This document shows, one piece after another, positions 1-10,205 of a DNA stretch of 64,000 nucleotides. The stretch's first letter is position 1. Each line of letters begins with the position of its first letter. The position numbers and the translations under genes were made by a program. Origin of the DNA: CAVVSQ01 sp963848825 (GTDB taxonomy: Bacteria; Planctomycetota; Planctomycetia; Gemmatales; Gemmataceae); the NCBI GenBank assembly GCA_963848825.1, contig CAWKFA010000002.1, forward strand, positions 496,001-560,000, written 5' to 3'. Under the pieces are notes generated by a model, which saw only the letters and a program-made list of their open reading frames with translations, did not search any database and was not told the DNA's origin.

Positions 1-29
1 TAGTAATACTGTTCTTTCAGGTACACGTC

Positions 30-1193
30 ATGGACCGGCCCTCCAGGTCTTCTGGGGATTTTGAAGAAACCTTTAAGCCAACGCGCGAGGCGTTGCGCTC
101 GAGCGCCCGGGCCGAACAGGAGATCCGCGCCCTTCAAGATAGCTTCGCGCTCGTCGTGCGCCATGGGTCGGACCTGATTATGCGCTGTGAGGGCGGCGGC
201 AAGGTCCTGGATGTCTCGCCCTCTTGTCAGAAATTGCTAGGTGTCACACCTGATCGGCTGACAGGTCGGTATTTGGCGGAGCTAGTCAACAAGGAAGAGC
301 GCGATGCGCTGCAAAAATACTTTCAAGATGTCCTGCAAGGAGAAACCGGCCGGGCAGGTGTCGTTATTCATATGGCCTTGGGCGAGCCGAACCCGCCGGA
401 GTTGCTGCTCCATTGTTGTGCCGTGCCGCACCCCCAGACAAGAGTGCTTGAACTGGTGATCATAGGCCGGATCGTACCCCCAGCGGACACTTCCCCTAAT
501 TTGCATGACGAACTAGCTCTAAGTTTAGCCCACGAATTAAATCAACCTCTTACAGCTCTTGCGCTTACGGCACGAGCCTGTAGCAATTTAACGCGGGACA
601 AAGCAATTAACGCAGACGAGCTGACGGTGGCCATCGAGCAAATCGCGGTGCAGGCGGAGCGTGCGGGCGAACTGGTCCGCCGCATGCGCCAGCTCGTTGT
701 GCGGGCTGCGCCGCATTGGTCGTACGTAGGCGTCGAAGAATTAATCCGCTCCGCTCTCAAGCCCCTCGAAGCCGATATCGCTGCCCAGGGGGTCGTCGTT
801 GAGTTGCATGTTTCCCCGGGGATGCCTAAAATAAGAGTGGATCGCATACAGATTGAGCAAGTTTTAATCAATCTGGCACGCAATGCCGTGGAAGCCATGA
901 CGGTGCCCGGCCTGGAGCAGCGGCGTCTCATTATTGCCGCCTCTCAGGCTGATCCGGAATTAGTCATCGTGGTGGCGGACACGGGTCCGGGGTTGGCCCC
1001 GGAAATCAAGGACCGGCTATTCGAGCCGTATCAAACCACCAAAACCCACGGTATGGGACTGGGGCTGGCCGTGAGCCGCGCGATCCTCCAGGCCCACGCC
1101 GGTAGACTGTGGACTGAACCGGCCCACGGCCCGGGTGCGGCATTCTGTCTCGCCCTTCCAATGGTTACAGGGAGTCATGAGCAAAAAATTTAG
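30..1193 (+). CDS. PAS-domain sensor histidine kinase, FixL-like
   Basis: A 387-residue cytoplasmic histidine kinase with no membrane segment. Residues about 35-145 look like a PAS sensor domain. They are followed by an H-box with the phospho-acceptor His168 (LAHELNQPL), an N-box (NLARNAVEAM, Asn285), a G1 box (DTGPGL, about 317), an F-box (FEPYQTTK, about 331) and a G2 box (GMGLGLAVS, about 341). This is the HisKA plus HATPase_c arrangement of FixL/DctB-type kinases. The response regulator gene begins inside its last codons, so the two are translationally coupled and should be partners. The PAS domain shows no obvious haem-binding His, so the oxygen sensing of true FixL cannot be claimed. 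The ATG at 30 is the first good start; the promoter lies outside the window or in the first 29 bases. Confidence 0.9.
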   Translation: MDRPSRSSGDFEETFKPTREALRSSARAEQEIRALQDSFALVVRHGSDLIMRCEGGGKVLDVSPSCQKLLGVTPDRLTGRYLAELVNKEERDALQKYFQDVLQGETGRAGVVIHMALGEPNPPELLLHCCAVPHPQTRVLELVIIGRIVPPADTSPNLHDELALSLAHELNQPLTALALTARACSNLTRDKAINADELTVAIEQIAVQAERAGELVRRMRQLVVRAAPHWSYVGVEELIRSALKPLEADIAAQGVVVELHVSPGMPKIRVDRIQIEQVLINLARNAVEAMTVPGLEQRRLIIAASQADPELVIVVADTGPGLAPEIKDRLFEPYQTTKTHGMGLGLAVSRAILQAHAGRLWTEPAHGPGAAFCLALPMVTGSHEQKI

Positions 1194-1830
1194 CGTTTGC
1201 CTCGTCGACGACGACCAGTCGATTCGTGATGCCTTCAAGTTAATGATGAAAGATGCCGGGATCAACTTTGTTGCTTTCGGCAACGTCCAAGAATATCTAA
1301 CCGGCTTCGACGCCAAAAACACCGGCTGCATCGTCCTCGATGTGCGCATGCCCGGGATTAGTGGCACGGAGTTGCAGGCCATTCTCAGGCAGCAAAAAGT
1401 ACACATCCCCATAATCCTGCTTACGGCGCACGCGGATTTACGGCTGGCCATCCAGGCCGTCAAGAATGGCGCCTTTGACGTTTTGGAAAAACCGCTGAAC
1501 CAGGAAGTTATCCTGGAACGTATATACAATGCTTTCACGGTGTACAACACCTGGCAAAAGGTCGAAACTGAACGCCGTGAGGTGGGGCGACGTATCGCCA
1601 ACCTCACTCCGCGAGAGGTAGAGATACTCGACCTCATGGCAGGTGGGCGTACCAACAAGATGATCGCGGAATATCTTGGTATCAGCCGGAAAACTCTGGA
1701 CATTCATCGCGGCAAGGTGATGGCGAAAATGGGCGCACGTACCGTGGCCGACCTGTTCCGGTGGCGGTTGCTGGATCAATCCGGGCCCGGCGGTGTCATC
1801 AACCTGCCGCTGACCGACTATAAACCCTGA
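1177..1830 (+). CDS. FixJ/NarL-type response regulator with LuxR HTH
   Basis: A 217-residue two-domain transcription regulator. The receiver domain has the acidic pair in LVDDDQ, phospho-acceptor Asp55 (VLDVRMPG), Thr in LLTAH and Lys105 (EKP). A LuxR-type helix-turn-helix follows from about residue 142 (LTPREVEIL, then NKMIAEYLGISRKTLDIHR). The receiver is of the NtrC/FixJ type, and the combination with a LuxR output is FixJ-like. The reading frame opens upstream at a GTG (1135), but ATG 1177 directly after GGGAG matches the usual receiver start and overlaps the kinase stop at 1193, so I chose it. It is the probable phosphorylation target of the preceding kinase. The regulated genes cannot be told from the sequence. 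Confidence 0.92.
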   Translation: MSKKFSVCLVDDDQSIRDAFKLMMKDAGINFVAFGNVQEYLTGFDAKNTGCIVLDVRMPGISGTELQAILRQQKVHIPIILLTAHADLRLAIQAVKNGAFDVLEKPLNQEVILERIYNAFTVYNTWQKVETERREVGRRIANLTPREVEILDLMAGGRTNKMIAEYLGISRKTLDIHRGKVMAKMGARTVADLFRWRLLDQSGPGGVINLPLTDYKP

Positions 1831-1836
1831 CTTTTC

Positions 1837-3065
1837 ATGAAATACGCCATTGTGATTCCCGATGGTTGCGCTGACAAAGCGCAGCCTAGCCTGGGCAACA
1901 AGACTCCGCTACAGGCGGCCCGGTTGCCGAACATGGATCGGGTCGCTCGCACCGGCGTCGTTGGTCGCTCGAACAATGTTCCCCAGGGCCTGACGCCGGC
2001 CAGCGACGTGGCCACGCTCAGCCTGTTTGGTTATGACCCCGCTGCAAGTTTACACTGGCCGCGCTCCCCTGGAGACCGTGGCTATGGGACTGAAACTTGG
2101 CGTTGGCGACTGGGCGATTCGCTGCAATCTGGTACACATCGATAACGAGGAAATGCGCGATTTCACGGCCGGCCATATCACTTCGGAGGATGGCGCCGCG
2201 CTGATGAAAGCCGTGCAGGAACAACTTGGCGGCGCGGTGCCGGCTGAATTCGGTCTGCAGGGGAAGTTAGAATTCCACGCTGGCGTCAGCTATCGCAACA
2301 TTTTGATCTATCGAGGTGCCGACGCTCCTTTCGGGACTTCGACGACCACGCAACCGCCTCATGATGTCCCCGACCGTCCGATAGCCGAGCACCTGCCGAA
2401 GGGGCCCGGAAGCGACCTGCTGCGTGATCTTATGCGCCGTAGCCGGCAGATACTCGCCAATCATCCTGTCAACGTGGCACGCCAGGCGCGCGGCGCCAGG
2501 CCGGCGACGCAAATATGGCTCTGGGGCCAGGGCGTGGCCCCCAAGCTGGATACCTTCGACCGTAAGTATGGCAAGCGGGGCGCCATTATCAGCGCTGTCG
2601 ATTTGGTGCGCGGCGTTGGCATGCTGCTGGGATGGAAACGCATTGATGTACCCGGCACCACCGGCTATCTCGACACCGATTATGCCGCCAAGGGGGCCTA
2701 TGGGGTCAAGGCCCTGAAAGATCAGGATATCGTCTGCGTGCATATCGAGGCACCGGACGAGGCCTCCCACGAAGGCAAAGCCGACGAAAAAGTGAAGGCA
2801 CTTGAACAGATCGACAAACATATTGTCGGACCGCTGCTGGAAGCACTGCCGGCGTTCGGTGACTGGCGCATCTTGATATCCCCCGATCATCGCACCCCGC
2901 TGCGCACTCGGGCGCACTGCGCATGGTCCTGTTCCCTTCGCGATCTGCGGAACGAGAGTTGCCGCGGGCGGTCAAGCATCCTATGACGAATTGGTCGCCG
3001 CCGACGCGGACCTCGCCTTCGACAAGGGCCACGAGTTGATGAGCTGGTTTTTGGGCAAGGAATAG
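1837..3065 (+). CDS. apgM: Cofactor-independent phosphoglycerate mutase (archaeal-type), frame broken twice
   Basis: Interconverts 2- and 3-phosphoglycerate in glycolysis. It belongs to the alkaline-phosphatase superfamily branch of about 400 residues. The N-terminus has the metal-binding start (IPDGCAD) and the conserved ASDVATLSLFGYDP segment. The body continues in the next frame (LQVYTGRAPLE onward) to ILISPDH near the C-terminus, and the tail (ASYDELVAADADLAFDKGHELM) lies in the third frame, ending at TAG 3063-3065. Breaks fall at the CCCC run at 2037-2041 and near 2915-2922. Both are repaired by removing one base, giving about 408 residues, the normal family length. This is the only such gene in the window, and I read the breaks as sequencing errors rather than decay. 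Confidence 0.8.
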
Positions 3066-3129
3066 CGGTGCGCAGGACATGCCGTGGACCTGGCACGCTC
3101 GCTTCGGCAAGCCACCGGAGGCTCTCGCC

Positions 3130-3915
3130 ATGGTTCGATTTTGGCCTTCCCTTCTTTTGATCCCCTTCGTTTGCGCTACCCTGGCGGCTGATGACGCGGT
3201 CCCATTGAAACCCATCGAGATTAGTTGGCACGGCCAATCCTTCTTCACCATCAAGACCGGTAAAGGGACCGTCGTCGCCATCGATCCGCATGCAATTCTT
3301 GAATATGGCCGGCTCAAGGGACAAAAGGCGGACCTCATTCTCCTCAGCCACAATCACAACGATCATACGCAGGTCGAAGTGATCGACAACTTCAAGGACG
3401 TGCCGATATGGACGGGGCTGAAACCCGGAAACCTCAAGGCGGAGTGGAACCCTCTCGATGAAACTTTCAAGGACGTGCACGTGCGCACGATCGGAGTTTT
3501 TCACGACAACATGGAGGGCCTCAAGTATGGCAAGAACGCCATCTTCGTGATCAATGTCGATGGCTGGAAAATTGTCCATTTGGGCGACCTGGGCCACCGG
3601 CTAACACCCGCCCAACTCAAGAAGCTGGGGCCCGTGGACGTGCTCATGATCCCGGTGGGTGGCGTCTATACCCTCAATGGAAGTGAAGCGAAAGAGGTGG
3701 TGGAGCAGATCAAACCGAAGGAATACATCTTTCCGATGCACTGCGGCACCAAGGTCTACCACGATGTTTTGCCGGCCACGGAATTCGTTGACGGCCAGGT
3801 ACGCGCCAACGTGACTTCCTCGGACGACAATCGTCTAAGCCTTAATCGCGATCCACAGCGGCCCAGGCCGTTGATCGTACAACTAAACTTTTGGCCCAAG
3901 GGTAAACGGGAATAG
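3130..3915 (+). CDS. Exported UlaG-like metallo-beta-lactamase-fold hydrolase
   Basis: A 261-residue protein with a cleavable-looking signal peptide (residues 1-20, ending ATLAA) followed by an MBL fold. The Zn-binding motif HNHNDH lies at residues 74-79 (H74, H76, D78, H79), with further ligands likely in HLGDLGH and in FPMHCG near the C-terminus. The sequence is of the UPF0173/L-ascorbate-6-phosphate-lactonase-like branch, in which many members have no known substrate. The frame is open from 3079, but ATG 3130 starts the signal peptide exactly and is preferred. The periplasmic location is inferred from the signal sequence. Substrate unknown. Confidence 0.75.
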   Translation: MVRFWPSLLLIPFVCATLAADDAVPLKPIEISWHGQSFFTIKTGKGTVVAIDPHAILEYGRLKGQKADLILLSHNHNDHTQVEVIDNFKDVPIWTGLKPGNLKAEWNPLDETFKDVHVRTIGVFHDNMEGLKYGKNAIFVINVDGWKIVHLGDLGHRLTPAQLKKLGPVDVLMIPVGGVYTLNGSEAKEVVEQIKPKEYIFPMHCGTKVYHDVLPATEFVDGQVRANVTSSDDNRLSLNRDPQRPRPLIVQLNFWPKGKRE

Positions 3916-3921
3916 GTCCAC

Positions 3922-4912
3922 TTAATCTCCCATGGGTTGCACATCGTGGGTGACGAGCGGGCCGGTACGGCGCGCGGCGAGTCGTGCATTCGGTTTGATC
4001 ACATTTCGGGCCAGCCCCACGACGTACAGCAAGTGAATGGTCAGATAGGTCACATCGATCTCCCACCAGCGATGACCGTGAGCGGCGGAACGCGGGTCGG
4101 CATGGTGGTTGTTGTGCCAGCCTTCCCCATTGCTCACCAGGCCGACAAAGAAATTGTTGCGGCTGGATTCATCCGTTTCATAGTTGCGATAGCCCCACAA
4201 GTGCGTCACCGAGTTGACCGACCAGGTAATGTGCCAGACCAGCACGGTGCGTACAAACACGCCCCAGACCAGCAAGCTCGAGCCAAATTGCACGCCGCCC
4301 ATGAGGGTGCCGTCCATTATCCAGCCAGCCGCGAATCCCGCCAGGTAAAACGCCAGCCAATGGAATAAATTGATCCATAGCCACATGCCGTTGCGCTCCA
4401 TGTTCAGGTAGAACCGGTCGCGGAGGACATCACGACTATAGCGTTCATACATCGAAAGCCGTTGCAGTTCTTGATTGGTGACGAACAACCAGGCACAATG
4501 TCCCCAAATAAAGTTCACCAGCGGGCTGTGAGGATCTTCTTGTTCATCTGAATGCTGATGGTGCAAGCGGTGCACCGCCACCCAGCGCGGGAGTATCCTG
4601 CAGGCAACAAACCCCCAAAACGGCAAAGGTGTGCTCCAGCCATTTAGGGAGCGTGAAGCCATTGTGCGTCAGCAGGCGGTGATAGCACAGATTGATGCCG
4701 AGCGTGCCGAAAAAATAGAGCCCCAGTACCGCCAGCGCCACGCCCGTCCAGCTAAATAGCCACGGAACGAACGCGAGGAGGGCCAGTACATGAAAGCCGA
4801 TGATGCCAATGAAATAGGGCCATAGGATTTGTGATTTGCGCACGCTGCTGGGTAGGGCAAGCCGTCCCTTGGTCGTTGCCGGCTCGCTCGGAGCGGTGAT
4901 TAATTCACTCAT
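3922..4912 (-). CDS. Acyl-CoA delta-9-type fatty acid desaturase, one frame break
   Basis: An integral-membrane di-iron desaturase that introduces a double bond into fatty acyl chains. The three histidine boxes are visible: HRLLTH in the first part, HRLHH in the second, and HNNHH (GWHNNHHADPRSAAHG) near the C-terminus. Hydrophobic segments surround them. Box one lies in one frame (down to about 4590) and boxes two and three in another. The join near 4583-4592 (CLQDTPAL to WVAVHRLHH) needs a single-base correction and gives about 330 residues, typical for this family. Start ATG 4912 has AAGAGG six bases upstream; a TTG at 4915 is also possible. The gene converges with the metallo-beta-lactamase gene, leaving six bases between the two stops. 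Confidence 0.85.
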
Positions 4913-4954
4913 CAATTCCTCTTTTTCCTACCAGGCGAGTTAAGGCTCTACTTA

Positions 4955-5284
4955 TCAACGATAATCGTCCCGCACGGGGCAAAAAACGTCCAGGGCCTTT
5001 AGTCCGGCCTCCAGGGCCACCACGTGGTGTTTGACGTTTCCCGGAATGCGATACATGTCTCCCTTGATCAGGGTCTTTTTTTCAGTGCCGATGAAGAAAA
5101 TCGCCTGTCCGTCCAGCACGATGCCGACTTGTTCGTGGGGGTGTTCATGCTCCAGAACAATGGCACCGGGCTCCATCACGACATGGGATAACATCATTCT
5201 ATCCATGGAACAAGTTGTGATGTTCACGCCCGCAAAGATTGCATGACGGGAACACTCCTCTGGCGAGGGAAAATAGAGGCTCAT
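4955..5284 (-). CDS. Small cupin-domain protein
   Basis: A 109-residue single cupin barrel. Motif 1 carries metal-ligand-like residues (HEHPHEQ) and the second motif has PGNVKHHV. Small cupins of this kind bind a metal and act as enzymes or sensors, and the substrate cannot be predicted. The frame is open to 5311, but ATG 5284 matches the usual start. It lies upstream of the desaturase on the same strand, 42 bases away, so the two may be co-transcribed. The gene to its right starts on the opposite strand, making 5285-5380 a divergent promoter region. Confidence 0.75.
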   Translation of the reverse strand: MSLYFPSPEECSRHAIFAGVNITTCSMDRMMLSHVVMEPGAIVLEHEHPHEQVGIVLDGQAIFFIGTEKKTLIKGDMYRIPGNVKHHVVALEAGLKALDVFCPVRDDYR

Positions 5285-5380
5285 GGCGGGTGATCCCTGG
5301 TGGAAAGACACTCTGGTTAGTTTATGAAAACGCCCGTCGATTCACTGGAGGACATGCTGCGTTAGTAGTATAAACTCTAC

Positions 5381-6067
5381 ATGACCACTGAAAGATCGGC
5401 CGTGCTCTGGGACGTGGACGGCACACTGGTAGACACGGCTGAACTACACTTCGAAGCGTGGTGTGCGCTGGCACAGGAGTTGCAAAGGCCTTTTACACGT
5501 GCCGATTTCGCTGCCACCTTTGGCTGGCGCAATCCGGAAATTATTCCCAAGCTTTTCGGCAACCATCGGAGCGAAGACGAGATCGCGACGCTGGGCGGCC
5601 GCAAAGAAGATCTTTACCGAGCGCAAGCCTGCAAAGGGGTCAAGCTGTTGCCAGGCGTGGCGGCATTACTGACTGGACTGAAGGAGGCTGGTTTTCTCCA
5701 GGCCATCGGCTCCAGCGCTCCGCGGGCCAACCTGGAAATGATCCTCGATCTGACCGGGACGCGCAGTTTTTTTCCGGTGATCGTGGCTATGGAAGATACG
5801 GCTCGCGGCAAGCCCGATCCTGAAGTATTTTTGACGGCGGCCAGTCGCTTGGGCGTTCCGCCAGTGCGCTGTCTCGTGCTGGAAGATGCCCCGGCGGGCA
5901 TTCAGGCGGCGCGGGCCGGGGGAATGTGCGCGGTCGGCGTGACCTTTGTGGGCCACCACTCCGCGGCAAGCTTGAGCGCGGCAGGCGCGAATTTGGTAGT
6001 TGCCACGTTAGAAGCGTTATCCGCGGCGGGCGTGACTCGATTAATTCACGGCGAGCGTAATGGGTAA
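5381..6067 (+). CDS. HAD-superfamily phosphatase/phosphomutase (beta-PGM-like)
   Basis: A 228-residue HAD hydrolase. Motif I is DVDGT with nucleophile Asp11 and acid/base Asp13. Motif II is the Ser in IGSSAP, motif III the Lys in RGKPDPEVF, and motif IV the acidic pair in VLEDAPAGIQAA. The helical cap between motifs I and II puts it in subclass IA with beta-phosphoglucomutase and phosphoglycolate-phosphatase-like enzymes. The next gene, MalQ, starts 35 bases downstream, so a role in sugar-phosphate metabolism such as beta-glucose-1-phosphate handling is plausible but unproven. Confidence 0.85.
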   Translation: MTTERSAVLWDVDGTLVDTAELHFEAWCALAQELQRPFTRADFAATFGWRNPEIIPKLFGNHRSEDEIATLGGRKEDLYRAQACKGVKLLPGVAALLTGLKEAGFLQAIGSSAPRANLEMILDLTGTRSFFPVIVAMEDTARGKPDPEVFLTAASRLGVPPVRCLVLEDAPAGIQAARAGGMCAVGVTFVGHHSAASLSAAGANLVVATLEALSAAGVTRLIHGERNG

Positions 6068-6102
6068 CGGCATTCCGTTTATACGACAGGAAGTTGAAAC
6101 CG

Positions 6103-7602
6103 ATGACTGAGACAAAGAAACCAAACGAGCGCTCGGCCGGGATGCTGCTTCATCCGTCCTCGTTGCCAGGTCCCTATGGAGTAGGCGACCTTGGCCCGAC
6201 GGCCTATTCGTGGGTGGACGCGTTGGTGCATGCCCGGCAAAAGTGGTGGCAGATCCTGCCGCTTGGGCCGACCGGCTATGGCGACTCGCCGTATCAATGT
6301 TTTTCGGCATTTGCCGGCAATCCGCTCCTCATCAGCCCGCAGTTCCTCATCCAGGACGGGGTCCTCAATCATGGCGACCTGGAGAGCACGCGTTTCCCAT
6401 CTTCTCACGTGGACTTCGGCCCCGTCCTCGCCAGCAAGAATCGTATGCTGGCGCGGGCCTGGGAAACCTTCGAGGCAGGACGTGGCGGAAGTTTGCGCCC
6501 GGCGTACGCGGAGTATTGCCAAAGCGAGGCAAACTGGCTCGATGATTTCGCGCTCTTTATGGCCATCAAGGAGAGCATGGGAGGCAAAAGCTGGCATGAG
6601 TGGCCCACCAACCTGCGTCGGCGCGAGCCGTCGGCCCTGGCAAGTGCCAGCCAATCCCTGGCTTCGGCCGTCGGCTCGCAAAAGTTCCGTCAATTCCTCT
6701 TTCAGCGCCAATGGCAGGGCATCAAAAGTTATGCCCACCAGCGTGGCGTCCGTCTGATTGGGGACATTCCGATTTTCGTCTCCGGTGATTCAGCCGATGT
6801 CTGGGCCAACCCCCAGTTCTTCATGTTGGATAGCGAGCGGCTGCCGACGGTGGTCGCCGGGGTGCCGCCGGACTACTTCAGTGCCACGGGTCAGCTTTGG
6901 GGTAATCCGCTGTATAACTGGGATGCCCTGCGCGCCGCGAATTTTTCCTGGTGGGTCGAGCGCATGTGCGCCACTCTCAAGCAGGTCGATATCATCCGGC
7001 TTGATCATTTCCGGGGATTCGAAGCTTACTGGGAGATACCCGTTGGCATGCCCACGGCCGAACGAGGTCAGTGGGTGAAAGGCCCTGGGGCAGCGCTCCT
7101 GACGCGGCTGGAACAAGCGCTGGGAACCCTGCCACTCATTGCCGAGGATCTGGGAGTTATCACGCCTGAAGTTGAGGCGCTTCGAGACCACTTCAAGTTG
7201 CCGGGAATGCGCATTATCCAGTTCGCGTTTGCTGGGGGGCCCGACAATCCTTATTTGCCCCATAATTTTGTACAGCACACCGTGGCCTATACCGGCACGC
7301 ATGACAACGACACCACGCAAGGCTGGTTTGCGACCAGCCACGAGCGCGAACGGGACTACGCCCGCCGCTACCTGGGCCGCGATGGGAGTGACATTGCCTG
7401 GGACCTGCTGCGCCTGGCGTGGGCCTCCGTGGCGGACTATGCCATCGCTCCCCTTCAGGACGTGCTCAACCTCGATACCAGCGCACGCATGAACTTGCCG
7501 GGCCGCCCCGCCGGCAATTGGGGATGGCGCTACACGGCCGACCAGTTGACGCCATGGACCCTGGACCGGCTAGGCGAAATGACCACCCTTTATGGACGAT
7601 AG
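6103..7602 (+). CDS. malQ: 4-alpha-glucanotransferase (amylomaltase)
   Basis: A 499-residue GH77 enzyme that transfers alpha-1,4-glucan segments in maltodextrin and glycogen metabolism. It opens with GMLLHPSSLPGPYGVGDLG, the standard GH77 N-terminus. The catalytic nucleophile Asp lies in IIRLDHFRGFEAYW, the acid/base Glu in PLIAEDLG, and the transition-state Asp in TGTHDNDT. Length and all motifs are intact, with no frame break. The frame extends to a TTG at 6094, but ATG 6103 sits nine bases after AGGAAG and is preferred. It follows the HAD phosphatase on the same strand, suggesting a small carbohydrate operon. Confidence 0.96.
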   Translation: MTETKKPNERSAGMLLHPSSLPGPYGVGDLGPTAYSWVDALVHARQKWWQILPLGPTGYGDSPYQCFSAFAGNPLLISPQFLIQDGVLNHGDLESTRFPSSHVDFGPVLASKNRMLARAWETFEAGRGGSLRPAYAEYCQSEANWLDDFALFMAIKESMGGKSWHEWPTNLRRREPSALASASQSLASAVGSQKFRQFLFQRQWQGIKSYAHQRGVRLIGDIPIFVSGDSADVWANPQFFMLDSERLPTVVAGVPPDYFSATGQLWGNPLYNWDALRAANFSWWVERMCATLKQVDIIRLDHFRGFEAYWEIPVGMPTAERGQWVKGPGAALLTRLEQALGTLPLIAEDLGVITPEVEALRDHFKLPGMRIIQFAFAGGPDNPYLPHNFVQHTVAYTGTHDNDTTQGWFATSHERERDYARRYLGRDGSDIAWDLLRLAWASVADYAIAPLQDVLNLDTSARMNLPGRPAGNWGWRYTADQLTPWTLDRLGEMTTLYGR

Positions 7603-7643
7603 ACCCGGGGAAAGCGCGGCGCAAGAGGGTGACGGTATCCTGA

Positions 7644-8561
7644 ATGTCTTTGGTGATTAATACCGCTTTGCGCCCCTATTTGTGGATGCTGTTGGGAAGT
7701 TTGGCCTTTGCCTGCATGGGAATTCTTGCCCATGAAGTCGGCAAAGTTTATGACTGGCAAGTCGTCGCCATCATACGTTGTGCCCTGCCGCTCGGCATCG
7801 TTGGCGGCCTGGCGCTCGCCGCTGGCGCCAAGCTGGTTTTTCTCCGCCCGCCCGTATTATGGATGCGGAGTATCGCCGGCAGTTTTAGCTTGATCGGGAC
7901 CTTTTTCGCCCTGCCCCTCTTGCCCGTCGCGGACGTTTTCACGCTCGTCAATGTCTTCCCGATTTGGATAGCGCTGCTATCCTGGCCTCTCCTGGGTGAG
8001 CCGCCCAGCCGCCAGGTCTGGTTGTCCGTGTTTTGCGGTATCGCGGGGGTGGCCGTGATTCAGCAATACCATCTCGCGTCCGCCAATTACGTGGCGCTCG
8101 TGCCACTGGGAGTTTCGCTCTTCACGGCCTTCGCCATGATCGGACTCCATCGTCTCAAGGGCATCGATACTCGCGCGGTGGTGGTTCATTTTTCCTTCGT
8201 CGCCCTGTGCTTCGCCATCGGCACTTTTTTTCTGTTCGAGCGCAAGCAGGTCTTCACGTTCCCCGAAGGAGTGCGCTTGTGGCAACTCCTGGGCGTGGGT
8301 ATCTTCGCGACGATTGGCCAATTATTGCTTACCCTGGCGTTCACGCACGGCGAGCCCGCCAAGGTAGCCGTCGTCGGATTGACGCAGATCGTTTTCACGC
8401 TCATCCTTGATGCCGTCGTGCTCGGCCAGCCGATTGAACCGAGCAAACTGATCGGCGTGCCGCTGGTGGTAGCGCCTACGGCGTGGCTCATGTTGCGGCA
8501 GCGCAGCTCGTCCCGTCAGCAGTTGCCGCTGGAGCCTCTGGAAACACCCGCCCCCGAATAG
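7644..8561 (+). CDS. EamA/DMT-family transporter
   Basis: A 305-residue polytopic membrane protein with about ten hydrophobic segments arranged as two EamA repeats. It resembles the S-adenosylmethionine/riboflavin-type (RhaT/YdcZ-like) drug/metabolite transporters. A short charged C-terminal tail ends the protein. The substrate cannot be predicted. The start ATG 7644 lies 41 bases after malQ on the same strand, so co-transcription is possible. The frame is intact. Confidence 0.85.
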   Translation: MSLVINTALRPYLWMLLGSLAFACMGILAHEVGKVYDWQVVAIIRCALPLGIVGGLALAAGAKLVFLRPPVLWMRSIAGSFSLIGTFFALPLLPVADVFTLVNVFPIWIALLSWPLLGEPPSRQVWLSVFCGIAGVAVIQQYHLASANYVALVPLGVSLFTAFAMIGLHRLKGIDTRAVVVHFSFVALCFAIGTFFLFERKQVFTFPEGVRLWQLLGVGIFATIGQLLLTLAFTHGEPAKVAVVGLTQIVFTLILDAVVLGQPIEPSKLIGVPLVVAPTAWLMLRQRSSSRQQLPLEPLETPAPE

Positions 8562-8583
8562 GTCCGCGCGATAAGCTGATAGC

Positions 8584-10193
8584 ATGGCGATTCGTGTATC
8601 CAATTTACGGCTGGGGCTGGATGAACCTGAGGCATCGCTCGGAGAACATCTCGCGCGGGTGCTGGGCCTGTCCAGTTCGGAGCTTGGGTCCTGGCGGCAT
8701 ATTGCGCAAAAGTCTCGACGCACGCGTCAAGAATTCCTTCCACTTCGTCTATTCCGCGGAAGTTCGGCCCCGTGAAGACGAAACCAAGGTCCTGAGCCTC
8801 ATCAAACGCCGCGTCCATGGCGACCTGCGTGTCGAGCACTATGAAGAACCGGCTTTCCTCGTGCCGCCTCGGGGTGGCGCGGCGATGGCGCACCGTCCCG
8901 TGGTGATCGGTTCGGGCCCGGCAGGCCTGGTAGCCGCCTATTTTCTGGCCGCGGAGGGCTATCGGCCGCTAGTGCTGGAACGTGGCCGCGCCGTGCGCGA
9001 GCGTATCCAGGATGTCCACCGTTTCGATGCCGGCGGAACATTTGATCCTGAAAGCAACTACCTTTTTGGCGAGGGTGGGGCCGGTACCTTTAGCGACGGC
9101 AAACTCACCTGTCGCAGTTCGGGCCCCGAAGTCCATCGCGTTTTGGAGTTGTTCGCCCAGTGTAAAGGCAAACCCTCCATCCTGTACGATTACCGTCCTC
9201 ACCTGGGCAGCAACCGGCTGCCCGCCGTCGTCAAAGCCCTGCGCCGCAGCATCGAAGCTTTTGGGGGAGAAATACGATTTTCTTGCCGCGTGGAAGACTT
9301 CGACATGTCCGCGGAGGGGGCCATGCGCGGCCTGGCGACTTCTTCCGGGCAGGTTTCGGCCGACGTGGTGGTACTGGCGATTGGTCACAGCGCACGCGAC
9401 ACGCTTGCCATGCTGCACGACCGTGGGGTGCCGATGGTGCCCAAGCCGTTCCAGATGGGCGTGCGCATCGAACAGCCGCAGGAGGTTGTCAACCGCGTCA
9501 AATATGGCGCGGCGCATCTTGAAGAAAAACTTGCGCCGCCGACTACAATTTGGTCGCGCGCGGCCCGCATGATCTTTTTTCGTTTTGCATGTGTGCCGGC
9601 GGGCATGTCATCCCGAGCGTGTCCGCGGAAGGCTATTTTTGCACCAATGGCATGAGCCTGTCGGGGCGTGATTCCCCTTTCGCCAACAGCGGCATGGTGG
9701 TCACGGTGCCCGTGGCCAATTTTCCTGGCACCGACGTGTTGGCCGGCGTCCGCCTGCAGGCGCAATACGAACAACGTGCTTTCGACATGAGCCGGGGCGC
9801 TTACTCCTGTCCCATTCAAGGGGCGAAGGATTTTCTGAGCCGCAAGCCAACCCGCGCCTGCCACCTTGCAGTTACCCGCGCGGCCTGGTGCTGGCGGAGA
9901 TGGCTGAGCTGGTGCCTCCCCTCATTGAAGAGGCGCTTCGCCATGGCTTGCCGCTGCTCGACCACCGCTGGCACGGTCGCTTCCTGGAACAGGCAACGCT
10001 AGTCGGTCCGGAGACGCGGGGGAGTTGTCCGATTCGCATGGAGCGCGATCCGCTTACGCGCTCAGCTCCGGGCATAGCTGGACTTTATCCTATCGGTGAA
10101 GGGGCGGGCTACGCGGGGGGCATCGTCAGCGCCGCAGTCGATGGCTTGCGTACGGCGCTGGCGATTATCGCGACCTATGCGCCGGCAGCATAA
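8584..10193 (+). CDS. FAD-dependent dehydrogenase (COG2509 type), three frame breaks
   Basis: A large FAD-binding protein of about 536 residues once frames are joined. The N-terminal segment MAIRVSNLRLGLDE is typical of the family. After a break near 8690-8700 the second segment carries the dinucleotide-binding loop (VIGSGPAGLVAAYFLA, ending on the acidic VLERG) and the conserved FGEGGAGTFSDGKL. The third segment (from about 9550) carries FSFCMCAGGHVIPS and FANSGMVVT, and the fourth (from about 9880) the C-terminal flavin motif YPIGEGAGYAGGIVSAAVDG. Breaks lie near 8695, 9548 and 9870. Family members are uncharacterised flavoprotein dehydrogenases. Ordered conserved motifs in all four pieces argue for one functional gene with sequence errors. 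Confidence 0.8.
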
Positions 10194-10205
10194 GAGGGAC
10201 GGCAA

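Noticed and set aside
2267..2917. 216-codon minus-strand frame opposite phosphoglycerate mutase
   Set aside because: Shadow of a conserved gene; composition is unlike a real protein.
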